This document shows, in pieces, positions 1 to 11,290 of a DNA stretch of 64,000 nt. Every line of letters starts with the position of its first letter. Position 1 is the stretch's first letter. The position numbers and the translations under genes are program-made. The notes under the pieces were generated by a model, which was not told the DNA's origin, ran no database searches, and was given only the letters and a program-made list of their open reading frames with translations. The DNA comes from Ehretia macrophylla (taxonomy: Eukaryota; Streptophyta; Magnoliopsida; Boraginales; Ehretiaceae): the NCBI GenBank assembly GCA_037974665.1, contig CM075777.1, forward strand, positions 13,353,001 through 13,417,000, written 5' to 3'.

Positions 1-911
1 GACCTCATCATATTCAGTTTTCTTATTGAATCCAACATCTATAGTCACTTTGTTCACTACATGTTATTTACATCACCCTTAGTTACTGGAAAGTTTTGTA
101 CTTTGTATTATGTAACCTAAAAGTTTCATATAATGTTCATTGACTTTCTTAGCACTTTTAAACTAGAATCTTAGACCCAAAAACCATTAAGCTAAGGCAT
201 TTTGCAGCAGATCTTGATCTTTAGAAGCTGAAGAAAAGCTAACATACCAATCTTTATGGCTTCAAATGAAATAATTATTAAGAAGAATTCAAAAGCAAAT
301 ACAGGTCTCTTTCTGCTTACGGGTTTAAAATGGCCATTCTGTTTTAGTTTCTATTGGTTTAAAGATAGAAAAGGAAGTTCCATATGACCTTTGCTCTACA
401 TGGATGTCGATGTACATGTGCCTCAATTTACATGCTAATGTGCCTAATCTCAGTTCCAAAGTCCTATTGACAACTATTGGCTTATCAAACATCAGAAAGT
501 TTTGAGGTATCGTGTGGATTATTTGACATTTTGCGAATAATTTATCCATCAAATACAAAGTATTAAACTGGAGCTTCAGAGTATTATTTAGGTTATCATC
601 CAACATGTGAATTAAAAAGTACACCGAAGGTAAAGAATAATACGTAGAAGAGGTATTGAACCAAAAAGTTAATGCAAACTAAACTAATTAAGAAAAGATG
701 TACATTCACGAAATGGAAAAGGGAAATTAAAAAATAAAACATTCAACCCGGAACCAAGGAATTTACATCAAATGATCAAACATCTAACTGCAACATATGC
801 ATGCTTACCAAAATTCAACTGTTGACAATAGACAACAAGGTACTCCGTATACTAGCAACACATGCTGCTAAAAGCCTAGAGCAAACACAGGGAGAAGAGA
901 AGTTAGGATTG
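1..911. other. Non-coding flank downstream of the F-box pseudogene
   Basis: AT-rich sequence that would be the 3' UTR and downstream flank of the minus-strand F-box pseudogene ending at 912. A 99-codon open frame at 325-624 (minus) has no domain I recognise and is probably chance. I see no RNA gene or transposon terminus here. Confidence 0.5.
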
Positions 912-1943
912 TCACGTCACATTGATCATCTGCACATCATCTCCCATCACAGTCTTGACTGAGAAAAAGCTAGGAACATATAAAATAGGTTCATAAAAAT
1001 CATCACCCATACTAGAAACCTTAATTTGAGTCGATATCTCTTGTCCTGGTGCTCCCGGATTAAAAGAGTACAGAATACCAAACCGCGACAGCATCAAGAT
1101 CTCCGCACCTCTCCAAATTGTGATTGGAAGAAGCAACTGAGAACGAAAATCAGGCGAAACCCAACTCTCTAATATCCGAATTCTAGTCTAAGACTTGCCA
1201 ACCCCATATTTTGTCATCCACCATATACCAAGCTCATGGTCCACATTGTAGTCAAATATACACAATCCATTTCCCATCACTCCTAGTACCAAATTAAAAA
1301 CTCCACGAATATCAGGTGGCGATGGCAGTGGCCGAACACTTTCATCCACGATACTAAATGTCATCACACGAACATCCCCTTCATTATCAGCTTCTTCTAT
1401 CCAATGAAGACAATCATGAAGAGTAACACCACAAATTGTTCTATGATTAGGAAATGGCGCTTCACCCACAATTCTCCACGATTTATCAACTCCAAGTGTG
1501 TAAACCTCAGCTTTTGACTTTATTGGCTTGTGATAATACTTCTTCTTGGCAATCCTTACTATCTTAAACCGGCCAGTCATGGAACTATAACCAAATCCAT
1601 AAGCACTTTCACCAACCTTCTTTTCAGAAGGTCTAAAAATCTTGACACACCCCTTCAATATCGGATTACTCACGTATAACTTGGCTTCATTAGGAGAATA
1701 AGTACGGTGCAATGCACAAACCAATCCATTACAACAACCAACAGTCACCAAATCATTATTTTCACATTTCGGGAAATTAAATTGTCTTTAGGTTTGTTAG
1801 GAGAAGCAATGTAATAATTTGAATTTCCTGCTTTAAGCTCAAGCCAATACGAAAGCACATCATCACATGAAACTAAAATACTAACAAATGGTGGGCTTGC
1901 AAGATATGAGTCGGCAAAATAAGGGTCTGAGATGATTTCATAC
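912..1943 (-). pseudogene. F-box protein pseudogene, C-terminal part (F-box-associated domain)
   Basis: This is the C-terminal portion of a plant F-box protein. The family serves as substrate-recognition subunits of SCF ubiquitin ligases. Read on minus from 1943, it has the usual layout after the F-box: a short linker, the GCCNGLVC-type motif near 1730, and an F-box-associated domain ending at a natural-looking TGA at 912. It is broken. A one-base frameshift lies near 1755-1780, because the upstream frame hits a stop while the conserved motif continues in the next frame. A TAG at about 1188 sits where relatives have Trp, and similarity continues past it in the same frame to 912. The N-terminal part, with the F-box, lies more than 9 kb away at 11753-12040, separated by retrotransposon E1. 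The family is secure; the individual ortholog is not identifiable. Confidence 0.85.
1939..1943. repeat. Target-site duplication of E1, left copy (CATAC)
   Basis: CATAC directly abuts the left LTR and matches CATAC at 11753-11757 beyond the right LTR. A 5-bp duplication is standard for Ty3 integrases, and it fixes both ends of the insertion. Confidence 0.92.
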
Positions 1944-2406
1944 TATCGAGGTCGAATTCTTGCAGTTGAACTGGTCGGCTACGCTTGCCAAGTTGAACTT
2001 TCAGGTTGGCCTTCGAGTTGAACTTTTCAGGTCGGCTACGTCACCTACACAAGGAAAAGAAGGAAAAGGCGGGGTGATGACCCGGATTTTCCCCTCGGGC
2101 GCGCGAATGATTAGTATGTCCGAGCTGGTAAGGTAGCTAAGAGCATTTAATGATGAGTTACCTTCCAAATGAAGAGTGTGGAGCTCTATTTATACTAAAT
2201 TCAGGTCTGACAGCATTTAATGCGGTGCAGCTTTATGTCATATCAGTGCTTTATGTCCCATCGGAACAGTTGGCACTGAGGTCGGGGTTTTCCGGGGTCA
2301 GGTAAGCATTTGGTTGGGCATTTAGCTGAATGCGCTGGGCTCGGCTCAGATTAGCCCGTCTCAGCTCGGCGTGGGTAACTCACCCCAGCTCGGGGACCCC
2401 TCGTCA
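1944..2406 (-). repeat. E1 3' LTR (left copy)
   Basis: A 463-bp terminal repeat nearly identical to 11291-11752. As written on plus it starts TATCGAGG (the right copy keeps TGTCGAGG) and ends CTCGTCA. A TATA-like box on minus lies at 2185-2194. Confidence 0.95.
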
Positions 2407-2420
2407 ATCCCCCCCTCCCT
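2407..2420 (-). other. E1 polypurine tract
   Basis: On minus this reads as a purine-rich run (AGGGAGGGGGGAT) ending exactly at the 3' LTR. This is the expected plus-strand primer site for reverse transcription and it confirms the minus orientation. Confidence 0.85.
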
Positions 2421-2607
2421 CGGCCGAAGTCGAGATCGAGGGGGTGAGATCTGGAATAGCGTTTTTTCCCGAGCTGGAGGTGCTCGACCCCGACTGAGTA
2501 GGGATGGCCATGTCAGCGGTACATGCCCTTCAGATGGCCGACACGTCACCTGGCGGTTCTGACAAGACGCGATGTTTGGGCTCCCCGAGGCGATTTTCAG
2601 AAGCGCC

Positions 2608-2616
2608 TATAAATAG
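2608..2616 (+). promoter_or_regulatory. TATA box of the E1 opposite-strand gene
   Basis: TATAAATAG lies in GC-richer sequence 228 bp upstream of the putative start ATG at 2836. It points right, opposite to the element's own transcription. Position and match support an internal promoter, but activity is inferred. Confidence 0.6.
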
Positions 2617-2835
2617 GGCTTTGACATCCGAGATTCACTTCACACTTCGCTTTCAACCTTCAAGAGTTTTAGGTCAGACACCAGAGTGGTCGGACGCAAT
2701 TAGCTCGGAAAGAACCTCCTCGGGATTTTTAGCTCGGAGCCAGCTTGGTCGGTCGCATTCCGCAATCAAGAGCAGTAGGTACGTCCCGATTCCCTTTAGT
2801 CATTCCTGTACATTTATATTTAGTCTGTAGATAGG

Positions 2836-5187
2836 ATGGGGAGGTCGGAGTCGGAAGATTCCCAAGCAATGGAAGTAAGGTCCTATGGTGAGGATGAGAA
2901 TCCGTCGAGCTCGGAATCTACCTTAAATAGGGACCAAGGTGGAGAGAGCACCAGTGCGTCTTTAGGGTCGGCTTGAAAATCTGGGCCCGGGGGGAGCGAT
3001 GATGATTGCCAAGTTATTGGGGTCAGACTGGCGCAAAGGGAGGCCGAGGCGGACCCTTTGGCCGACCAGGGGGACTTGGAAGATAGGGAGGATAAGGAGC
3101 CGCTAAATCAACTGGAGGGCGTCGAGATGCCACAAGAATTCCTAGCTGGGGTTTCTGCCACAGAGCCTATTGAAGCTGTCCCGGTTAGTGCTGTTCGACC
3201 TCGGAGCTCGGCCACGGCCAGCGCTTCCTCAACTCGGGGAAAGAGAATTGAGTAGCTGTTCACCTGGAGCTCGGCCACGGCCAGCGCTTCCTCAACTCGG
3301 GGAAAGAGAATTGAGTAGCTGTTCACCTGTTGTAAGCGTGAGTGCCATTCCACAGTGCAAATGGCCAACGCCAGGCTGAGGAACTGGTCAGTAGATCGTC
3401 ATCACAAGTTGAAGGTTCCAGGTCGGCACGAATCGGCTTGCTACCCTCCAGCCGACCACTTCACCATATACGATCTTGCATTCGACGTCATCTAGCTCCC
3501 TCTCCCCAGTTTTGTTGTCGACATCCTGAACTATTTTGAGCTCAGACCAGGTCAGATGTCGCTGAATGGTTGGGCCGTGATGGTGGCCTTCTATGTGTTC
3601 TTCCTGGAGAAGAAAGTGGAGCTGACCTTGCGCAGGTTCAGGCACTTCTTTGTGTGCAAACCCAACCCGAAGCAGCCACGGTGGTTCCACTTCGTAGCTC
3701 GGGTCGGCAACTCCATATTTACCAAGTGGCACTCCTCTAACAAAGGCTGGCATAATGACTATTATTGGGTGCAGCCGGCTGTGAACTCGGGGTCCAGGTT
3801 GGACTGGATTCCAAGTTTGAGGAAGACTGTCAATGATGACCCCAAGCTCTCAGAAGAGGAACTTGAGGAAGTCGCGGTGCTCAGGCCCGCGCCCGAGACG
3901 CAGATAGATATTGACAACGTGCTTAAATGGGAGCGGATTTGGGATTCCAAGCTATTTGGTAGGGAACCCGACCTCTCGAGGGATCATCCCAACCTGCTTC
4001 CCGAGCCCGAAAGGGATGCGGGGTCTAGCCCAGAAGAGGGTTAGTTTGTAGGATCGGCGTCCGACCTCCCAATTGTCCCTGTCTGCTAGTCTTTTTAGGT
4101 CGGCCTCTGGCTCTTTTTCACTTCTTTCCTCTACCTTTTGCAGATATGGCAGACATGAGAAAGCTCGCGTAAGCCTAGGTGCGAAGGAAGAACGAGGTTA
4201 GCGGCGAGGCTTCAGCTCGGTCCAGATTGGGAGGCGCCACTCAGGGCCAGAGGCAGCAGCCCAGCGCCAAGTGCGGGAGGTTAGCTCCGAGGTCTCCTCC
4301 AAAGGGGCTTCGGGGTCCCCTTTTCCCAGGAGATCGGGCTTGGAAGTGGCGATACCGGAGCGTTCTTTATCCCGACCTGAGAGTAGAAAGCGGCCTCGGG
4401 CCGAATACTTCGGAAAGGGTAAGGCCGCAGAGGTGAGCCCTCCTAGCAAGGACTTCATGGAGGCATCCAAGGTGGACCGCGACCCCAAGCTGGCGACGGT
4501 CCCGGCAGAGCAGCTCTCGCTCGACTTGAGGACCGCCATAGTCACGGTGAGTCTCATCCAATCTTTTGGTAGGGTTATTTTTTAGCTTGGCTAATTGTTT
4601 CGCTTTCTTCTAAACAGGCTGAGTCCCACATCCTTTCGGCTCCCAGCTTCCTTGTCAGGGCCTAGACTCACTGTGTTGAGCTTGAGCAGCGATACGTGGA
4701 TGCCCGAGCCAAGCTTGAGACCGTGAGGGAAGAGGCCACCCAGAGGCGCAAGGCGAACACGACGGAGATCGACCGCCTAAAGAAGGAGCTCGACCTGGAA
4801 AAGACCCAGCATGAGGCTGCGGCCAAGGACGTCGAGCGGTACAAGAAGGATAAACTTGAGGCCGAGGCCAAGCTCCGGGATCTGGTGGACCGGGTCGCCG
4901 CCGAAGGAGAGAAGGCAGTGGAAGCCTTCAAGTCTAGTGATACAGCCGTTGACTGGTTGGCCACGGAAGGCGGGGCCATGGCGAAATATGCCGAAATAGA
5001 ATTTTACTTCCGGGGTCAAGTCGCAGCTCGAGAGAGAGCGAAGACCTTCTTCCCAGCCACCAAGAACGATTACATCGAGATCTTGAAGGCTCCGCCGCCG
5101 GAGTTCTGGGAGATTCCGGAGCTTCCATCTGACCTAACGTCCCAGGCTAAGGAGGTCATTGAGTTTGTCCAGAAGGGTATGGACTAG
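2836..5187 (+). pseudogene. Opposite-strand spliced gene inside E1 (gypsy-type transposon protein, PF04195-like), degenerate
   Basis: A gene on plus within the minus-strand element, read as exons 2836-4039, 4144-4546 and 4618-5187. Introns fit GT-AG (donors GTTAGT at 4040 and GTGAGT at 4547; acceptors CAG at 4141-4143 and 4615-4617), and the second joins in phase. Exon 1 has an acidic N-terminus, then a conserved region at about 3400-3780 (LPLPSFVVDIL, PGQMSLNGW, PRWFHF motifs) that I assign to the plant putative gypsy-type transposon family. Exon 2 is basic and Ser/Arg-rich. Exon 3 is a charged helical, probable coiled-coil region at about 4700-4930 with a FPATKND/FWEIPELP tail. In-frame stops lie at 2974, 3253, 3316, 3493 and 4663, plus breaks in exon 2, so it cannot make the full protein. 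Function is unknown in the family. Exon limits are my inference. Confidence 0.75.
3203..3328 (+). repeat. Perfect 63-bp tandem duplication
   Basis: Two adjacent identical 63-bp copies (3203-3265 and 3266-3328), each starting GGAGCTCGGCC and ending TTCACCT. The unit is a multiple of three, so the opposite-strand reading frame is kept. Each copy carries the same TAG, showing that the stop came before the duplication. Confidence 0.95.
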
Positions 5188-5225
5188 GTCAGGGATGAAG
5201 CCGAAACCACCACCTCTGCCGCTGC

Positions 5226-5345
5226 GCCCAAGTAAATTTTGTAAAATTGCCCGAGTCGGGCTTTTGTAATTTCGCCCAGGTTGGGCTCTCTATAATTGTA
5301 TTTTCATTTAATGAAATGAATATTTTTCGTTTTATCAGAGTTCGT
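5226..5345 (+). other. Probable 3' end of the E1 opposite-strand gene
   Basis: Just after the stop at 5187 the sequence turns AT-rich, with repeated AATGAA-like motifs near 5308-5322 that could serve as a plant poly(A) region. No single perfect signal is seen, so this is positional inference. Confidence 0.3.
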
Positions 5346-5846
5346 ACTTGTGTACTTACTTTTTTTTCGCAAATTTTTCTTAAGTAAGCGAGGTCGGACC
5401 AATATAGTGAACCATTCAAACTTAATTAAAAGGAACCGAGCTGGACGCGATTAATGAATTATCATCCTAATCCAAGCTGGTTAATCAGGCAACTTTATAA
5501 TCGTCGCCAACCCGGACTCGTCAGTCTGATTTAAAATTGGTCAAACTAATGTTGACGAATGTTGAGTTCGAGTTTAGACCCAAACTAACATACCGACCGA
5601 AGCCGGATTACACCGAGTTGGAAATTAATCCGAATTGGCAAAGCTTATCAAATTGTTGTTGATTATTCCCGAGCTAGAACATAGTCCGAGCTGGTTTACT
5701 TGATTCTTTAGCTCGTGATTAAGCGTGGCCATCGCGTTAATCCGAGTTGGTGGTAGCTTTATAGCTGAGGCACTTGGGCCCGGGTCGAGATCGGGCATTG
5801 CACTGATTTACAAAATATGTTGTATTGAATTTACATATGAAGTACT
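5346..5846. other. E1 spacer between opposite-strand gene and pol
   Basis: Non-coding sequence inside E1 with scattered imperfect copies of CCGAGTTGG/CGAGCTGG. No intact frame is recognised. It is the intergenic gap between two convergent units, the opposite-strand gene from the left and gag-pol from the right. Confidence 0.5.
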
Positions 5847-5957
5847 TTGGCTCGGGAGCCGCTTACAAGTAATGTTTCGGCTCGGGGCCTAAACAAGAGA
5901 TTTCAGCTCGGGGCTGTTACAAAATATTCCGGCTCGAGGCCACCTAGACAAAATACC
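5847..5957. repeat. Short degenerate tandem repeat at the 3' end of E1 pol
   Basis: Four imperfect units of about 24-29 bp, each centred on the near-palindrome GGCTCGGGGCC and followed by an AC-rich spacer. Units begin near 5847, 5876, 5903 and 5927. The last overlaps the final codons of pol on minus, which end at 5944. Confidence 0.6.
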
Positions 5958-7125
5958 GCTTCAGGTGTTCTGAGTGCCATGCATTCTTCAATAGTTTCCC
6001 GTCCTTGTCGTGGATGTAGAAAGTCCCAGGTCAGACTTCTTTCACGACTTTGTACGGTCCTTCCCAGGTCGGGGATAGTTTGTGACCCGAGCGTGGCAAA
6101 AAGATGGCCTTTTTGAGCACGAGGTCGCCAACCTTAATAGGTTTAGGCTTGACCTGTTTGGCGAAGGCTCTTTTCATGGCAGCTTTGCTGGCCAGCATTC
6201 TGATCTGGGCTTTAGCTCGGAGCTCCTCGGCGAGGTCGAGCTCTTCGCGGATCCGTGCTCCGTTTATTTTTGGATCATGGTGGAGGGTTCTACTGGTCGG
6301 GGACCCGATCTCCACTGGCAGCACTGTTTGAGTACCGAAGGTCAACTCGAAGGGTGATTCTCCCGTTGTCGAGCTGGTAGTGGTACGCTGAGCCCACAAC
6401 ACCTCAGGAAGAATCGATGCCCACTGGCCCTCTGCTTCCTCCAGCTTGGTTTTCAAGCCCTGCAAAATGATTTGGTTAGTCTTTTCAACTTGGCCATTAC
6501 TTTGAGGGTGAGCAATAGACGAGAATCTAAGGTCGATCCTAATCTCAGCACATTTGCCTTGAAAGTATGCACTGTCGAATTTCTTGTCGTGGTCAGTAAT
6601 GATGACCTTTGGCACCCCGAATCGGCAAATGACATTTTTCCATACAAAATCCCAAGCTTCCTTCTTCGTTATTCTAGCAATACCTTCAGCCTCAGGCCAT
6701 TTGATGAAGTAGTCTACTGCTACGAAGGCATACTTCTTTTGGCCAATACTAGTTGGCAACGGGCCAATGATATATAGACCCCACTGATAGAATGGCCAAG
6801 GGCTTATCATCACCGAGAGGTCTACCGCTGGCTTTCTCTGTACGTTAGCGAACCTTTTGCAGGTGTCACACTTTTTTACATACTCTTTGGCATCTTGTTC
6901 TAAGATTGGCCAGAAATAGCCTTGCCTCAATGCCTTTCAAGCCAGAGTTTTGCCTCCCAAGTGGTTTCCACATACCCTTTCATGGATCTCACAGAGTACA
7001 TAGTTTTCCTCCTCGGGTCCAACACATTTTAAGAGAGGCCAAGTGTAGGCCCTCTTATAGAGTTGCCCGGCAATTATGACAAATCTTGAGGCCTGTTTCG
7101 TGAGTTTTCGAGCAGCTTTTTTCAT
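5944..7125 (-). pseudogene. E1 integrase region of pol
   Basis: Ty3 integrase joins element cDNA to the target. On minus: an HHCC zinc-binding region (about 7100-6860, with CDTCKRF-type cysteines), the catalytic core, and a C-terminal domain ending in a WHSEHLKRYF-like motif before TAG at 5944. The core keeps the second Asp (ITDHDKKF) and the Glu (SNGQVEKTN), but the first catalytic Asp position reads Tyr (WGLYIIGP, near 6775), which should abolish catalysis. In-frame stops lie at 6937 and 6031, and similarity runs past both. The frame differs from the RT part, so a frameshift lies at about 7055-7125. No chromodomain is seen, as expected for Tat. Confidence 0.88.
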
Positions 7126-9223
7126 CCTCCGGGGTCATACCCCTCTCCAAGTAATCCATGATTGGTTTGGTCCAATCTGGGCTTAAATTGAGCTTGGCTA
7201 CGGCTTGTAACCCCAACTGAATGCTTGGTTCGGACACTTCTTCTACATGGACCAGAGCAGGTCGGCTCTCACCTAGGGCCAACCTAGACAGGGCGTCGGC
7301 CTTTATATTCTCCTCCCTCGGAATCTGCTGTATCGTGAACCTTTTGAGCCCTGAGGTCAAATTCTTGACTCTGTTGAGGTAGGCTAGCATGTTTCTGTCC
7401 TTGGTTTCGAATTCTCCCGATATATGACTAGAAACTAATTGGGAGTCGGTGCTCAGGTCGACTGTCTGTGCCCTGAGCTGAGCTGCGATTTTCAATCCCG
7501 CAATCACCGCTTCGTACTCCGCTTCATTGTTGGAGGTCGGAAAGGTGAACTTGAGGGAGTATTGGTGCTCATGCCGGTTCGGGTCAAGGATAACCATCCC
7601 AGCTCCGCTACCAGACTTCCCTGAGGTCCCATCCACATGGACCTTCCACACGTCCTCCGGGTCATGCTCGGGTCGGCGAGTGCATTCCACCACAAAGTCC
7701 GCGATGGCTTGGGCTTTGATGGCTGTTCTGGGCTGGTAATTGCTGTCAAATTGGCTCAGCTCAACTGCCCATTTCAGAAGCCTACCTGACGCCTCCAGCT
7801 TGTGCATGATGGACTTGAGTGGGGCGTCTGTCATAACCTTAATCGGATGAGCGTCAAAGTATGGTTTTAACTTTCTTGCCGCTATGATGAGCGCGAAGGC
7901 AAGTTTCTCCAAGGAGGAGTACCTTACCTCGGCCCCTTGCAAGGTTTTGCTGACATAATAGACCGACTTCTGCTCCTTCTCTTCTTCTCGGACTAGTGCC
8001 ACTACCACTGTTGTCCCCGAGCATGCTAGGTATAGTATCAGTTCCTCCCCCATCTTAGGTTGGGATAGCAGGGGTGGCGAAGCTAGATACCTTTTCAGCT
8101 CTTGGAAGGCGATCTGGCATTTCATAGTCCATTCAAAGTTCTTAGGATTCCTCAATATTTTAAACAGGGGAGCACACTTGTCAGCCGACCTGGACATGAA
8201 TCTGCTGAGTGCCGCGACCTTGCTTGTCAACACTTGGACGTCTTTCACGCAGGTCGGCGGTGCCAGGTCAAGTATCGCCTGAACCTTCTCCGGGTTGGCT
8301 TCTATTCCGCGGGCTGTAACCATGAAGCCCAGAAACTTTCCTGCCTTGACGCCGAATGCGCACTTTTTCGGGTTCAGTTTTATCCCAAAGTGCCCCATTA
8401 CGGCGAAGGCTTCAGCCAGGTCGGCTACATGATCTTCCGCCCTCCTGCTCTTGACCAACATGTCGTCTACATAGATCTCCATATTTCGGCCAATCTGATT
8501 TTTGAAAACCTTGTTCACTATCCGAGTGTAGGTGGCTCCAGCATTCTTGAGGCCAAAAGGCATGACCTCATAGTAGTAGAGACCTTTATCGGTAGTGAAG
8601 ACAGTCTTCTCTTTGTCTCCGGGAGCCATCTTGATTTGGTTGTAGCCTTTGAAAGCATCCATGAATGAGAGTAGCTCGAACCGGGAGGTGGCGTCCACCA
8701 TTTGATCAATCCGAGGTAGGGGAAAGCAGTCCTTAGGGCAGGCTTTATTGAGGTCAGTAAAATCAATACACAATCTCCATCCTCCTGAGGACTTGGTTAC
8801 CAGCACCATATTGGATAGCTAGGTTGGGTACTGGATTTCCTTCATGTGGCCGGCGTCTACCAATTTTTCTACCTCTTCTGCTATGATTTGTTGCTTATCA
8901 TAATAGAAGTGCCTGCGCTTCTGCTTCACCGGATAGTGATTCGGGTCGGAATTCAGGTGATGCTCAACCACTCTCGGGTCAATACCTATCATGTCGGAGG
9001 CAAACCATGCAAATATGTGTTCATTTTTTAAGAGGAATTGGCTTATACCTTTCTTGAGGTTAGCAGAGAGCTCACTTCCGATTTTTGCTCTTTTTGTTTC
9101 ATCGGAAAGTTCCACCTCCTGGAGGTCTTCAGCCGGGCTACCTCTCTTAGCATCCCTCTCTCTTCGGGCAAATCTGGCCCCCAGCCAACCTGATATTTGG
9201 GTCGGAGGGAGTTTTCGTAACAC
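7055..9223 (-). pseudogene. E1 reverse transcriptase and dual RNase H
   Basis: This pol segment copies element RNA into DNA. On minus from 9223: a short connector with a stop near 8819, then a 584-codon open frame starting at 8809. RT motifs run in order (SGGWRLCIDFTDLN, FPLPRIDQ, MPFGLKNAGATY, YVDDMLVKS near 8473). A retroviral-type RNase H follows (about 8050-7690), then a second archaeal-type RNase H with the VDGTSG motif near 7640, the SNNEAEYEA glutamate, and STDSQLV near 7440. Two RNase H domains in this order mark the Tat lineage. The long frame makes this the best preserved part of E1. It leaves the integrase frame near 7060-7125. Confidence 0.92.
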
Positions 9224-9690
9224 TCCCGGGCCGATAGCTAGGCTCCGCGGATGGTGGCCGTGCCTGCCGAGGTCGGGAATTTTAGGGCCTGGTGGTAGGT
9301 GGAAGGGACAGCCCTGAAATGGTTGAGTGTCACCCGACCTAAAATTCCGTTGTAGGTGGAATTGAAATCCATCACAATGAAGTTGGCTTGCATTGAAAAC
9401 CGTTTATCTCCGTCTTCCAGCTTCAGCAGAAGGTTAATGACTCCTTCAGCTCGGTATGCTTGCCCGGTGAAACCAGCTAAAGTGCCCCTCAAGGGCCTGA
9501 GTCAGCTCATGTCCAACCCCATTTGCTCAAAAGCGCTGAGGAATAAGACTTCCGCCGAGCTCACAGTGTCCACCATCAGCCTCTTTATAGTGAAGTTGGC
9601 TATTTCAGCGCTGATCACCAGTGGGTCATCGTGGGGCAATATTACCACCTCTAAGTCTTCTGCTGAAATGTGAGCTCCTCAATCCCCGGG
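9224..9690 (-). pseudogene. E1 aspartic protease region
   Basis: Retropepsin-like segment that would cleave Gag-Pol. On minus the active-site motif near 9570 reads VDTVSS where relatives have DTG, so the catalytic-loop glycine is replaced by Val. Later retropepsin features follow (FIVMDFNSTYNGILGR near 9350). A TGA falls near 9500, and the frame differs from the RT segment. Inactive on sequence grounds. Confidence 0.8.
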
Positions 9691-11219
9691 GCCGGGCCTC
9701 GCACTGGTCCATACTCCCTCCCAGCCCGAACGTAACCCTTCCTGCCTGCCGAGGTCTCTCATCCCGATGCCAGTCCTCCCGCAATGGTTTCAATCACAGC
9801 CAGATGTCCGCCTCCAGCCTGGTGCCTGGGAGGGCTCCCCTCTCTATCTCTTTGATCATAATTCCGGGTTGGCTGCGGGTCCACATATCTTCGGAGATGA
9901 CCTCGGGCTATCAGTGCCTCAATCTCCTGCTTCAAGTCTTTGCACTCTTCGGTGGTATGGTTGTAGTCCATATGATAGCGGCAATACTTGGTTCTATTGC
10001 ACTTCTCGGGTCGGCCTTTCATCTTTGGAGCTAGAGGCAGGTGGTTCTGGTGCTGGATCTCCATCAAGATCTGCTCCCTTGTGGTGTTGAGAGGTGTAAA
10101 CATAGTGAACCGGGGGTTCTGCTTTGGCTGTTAGGGCTGCTTGCCTCGGACGTTTTGGACTTTACCCCCAGGTTGGGCTCGGGAGGTCTCTCCCTTCCTG
10201 TTGGCTTCCTTTTCTTTGTCATCATCCCTCTTCGCCTGGTAGATTTCTTCCGAGTGTATGTACCATTCTACTCGTACCATCAGCTCGAATATAGTATCTA
10301 CGGGGTCGATTACCAATGAGGATGTAAGGGGGCCCGACCTGAACCCACTCTGGTAAGCCATCAATGCCATGGAGTCCTCCAGGTTGGGGATTCGGATGGA
10401 CTCGTCATTGAATCTGGCTATGTAAGCCCTCAGACTTTCCCCTCTATGTTATTTTACCAGCAGCAATGTAGAAGTGTGGTGGGTGGCGCGCCGGCTCCCC
10501 GCGAAGCGGGAGAGGAAAGCCTCAGCCAGCTGATGGAAACTCGCAATTGAACCGGGACGAAGCTTCTGGAACCAATCCAAGGCATTACCAACCAGGGTAG
10601 TCGGGAATGTATTCATCTTCATGAGGTCGGACATGTCGTGCAGGGTCATGTGGTGATCGAAGTTGAGTAAGTGGCTGGTTGGGTCTCCATTTCCATTATA
10701 GATGGCCAGGTTGGGCATCCGGTTGCCAGTGGCTAGTACCTCGGGTGAGAGGGGGTTTACGCCGAGCTGGTTGATGACCTTGGCTATTGCGGCCGCGGTC
10801 TTGGCCTGCTCAGGGTCGGCTAGAGCCACCCTTTGACCTCTCGCCTCACCGGGTCTCACCACCGGCTCTAAGAAGCCCTCTTGGTCCTGAGTCCGCTTTG
10901 CCCTTGGGTCAGGGATGCGGAACTGTGGACGCGAAGGCCGCGGCGTAGTTTCTTGCGGAGCCAGGGAGCCCTAAGCTAGCCGGGCTACCTGCTTTTTAAG
11001 TTCCTTAAACATCCTCAGCATCATCTTTATCTCCGGTGATAGGTTGGAGTTGAGGTCTCCATCTACCGCGGGGTTGGTTTGAGTGGCTAAGTGTATACGT
11101 TGGCTCATCCCAACGTCGACTAGGATTGGGTTTTGGCTAGGCACCTGCATGGTTTTGAGGTCCCCATCCGGGTTACGCGAATCCTCTACCGGTGCGCTGT
11201 GGCTTCTCGTTTGTACCAT
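9691..11219 (-). pseudogene. E1 gag
   Basis: Gag would form the virus-like particle. Start ATG at 11219, 51 bp inside the PBS end. A single frame runs about 490 codons with three internal stops (near 10971, 10449 and 10131). Residues around 10740-10480 match the plant retrotransposon gag domain (GDPTSHLLNFDHHM, NALDWFQKLRPGSI). A Tat-style zinc-finger-like segment (CRYHMDYNHTTEEC) is near 9990. The frame ends at 9759 and residual similarity continues toward protease. Confidence 0.88.
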
Positions 11220-11269
11220 AATGGTTTCTCAGTAAGTGGTGAAGGAGAGTGATAGAAAAAACTCTTTCC

Positions 11270-11287
11270 TTCCCACAGACGGCGCCA
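11270..11287 (-). other. E1 primer binding site
   Basis: On minus TGGCGCCGTCTGTGGG begins three bases after the 5' LTR. The first nine bases fit the 3' end of plant tRNA-Asp, a primer used by Tat and Athila elements. Confidence 0.8.
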
Positions 11288-11290
11288 AAC

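Noticed and set aside
325..624. 99-codon minus-strand frame
   Set aside because: No domain or splice context, lies past the stop of the F-box pseudogene in AT-rich DNA.
8102..8668. 188-codon plus-strand frame
   Set aside because: Antisense shadow of the E1 reverse transcriptase. Unlike 2836-5187 it has no family match, promoter or splice signals.
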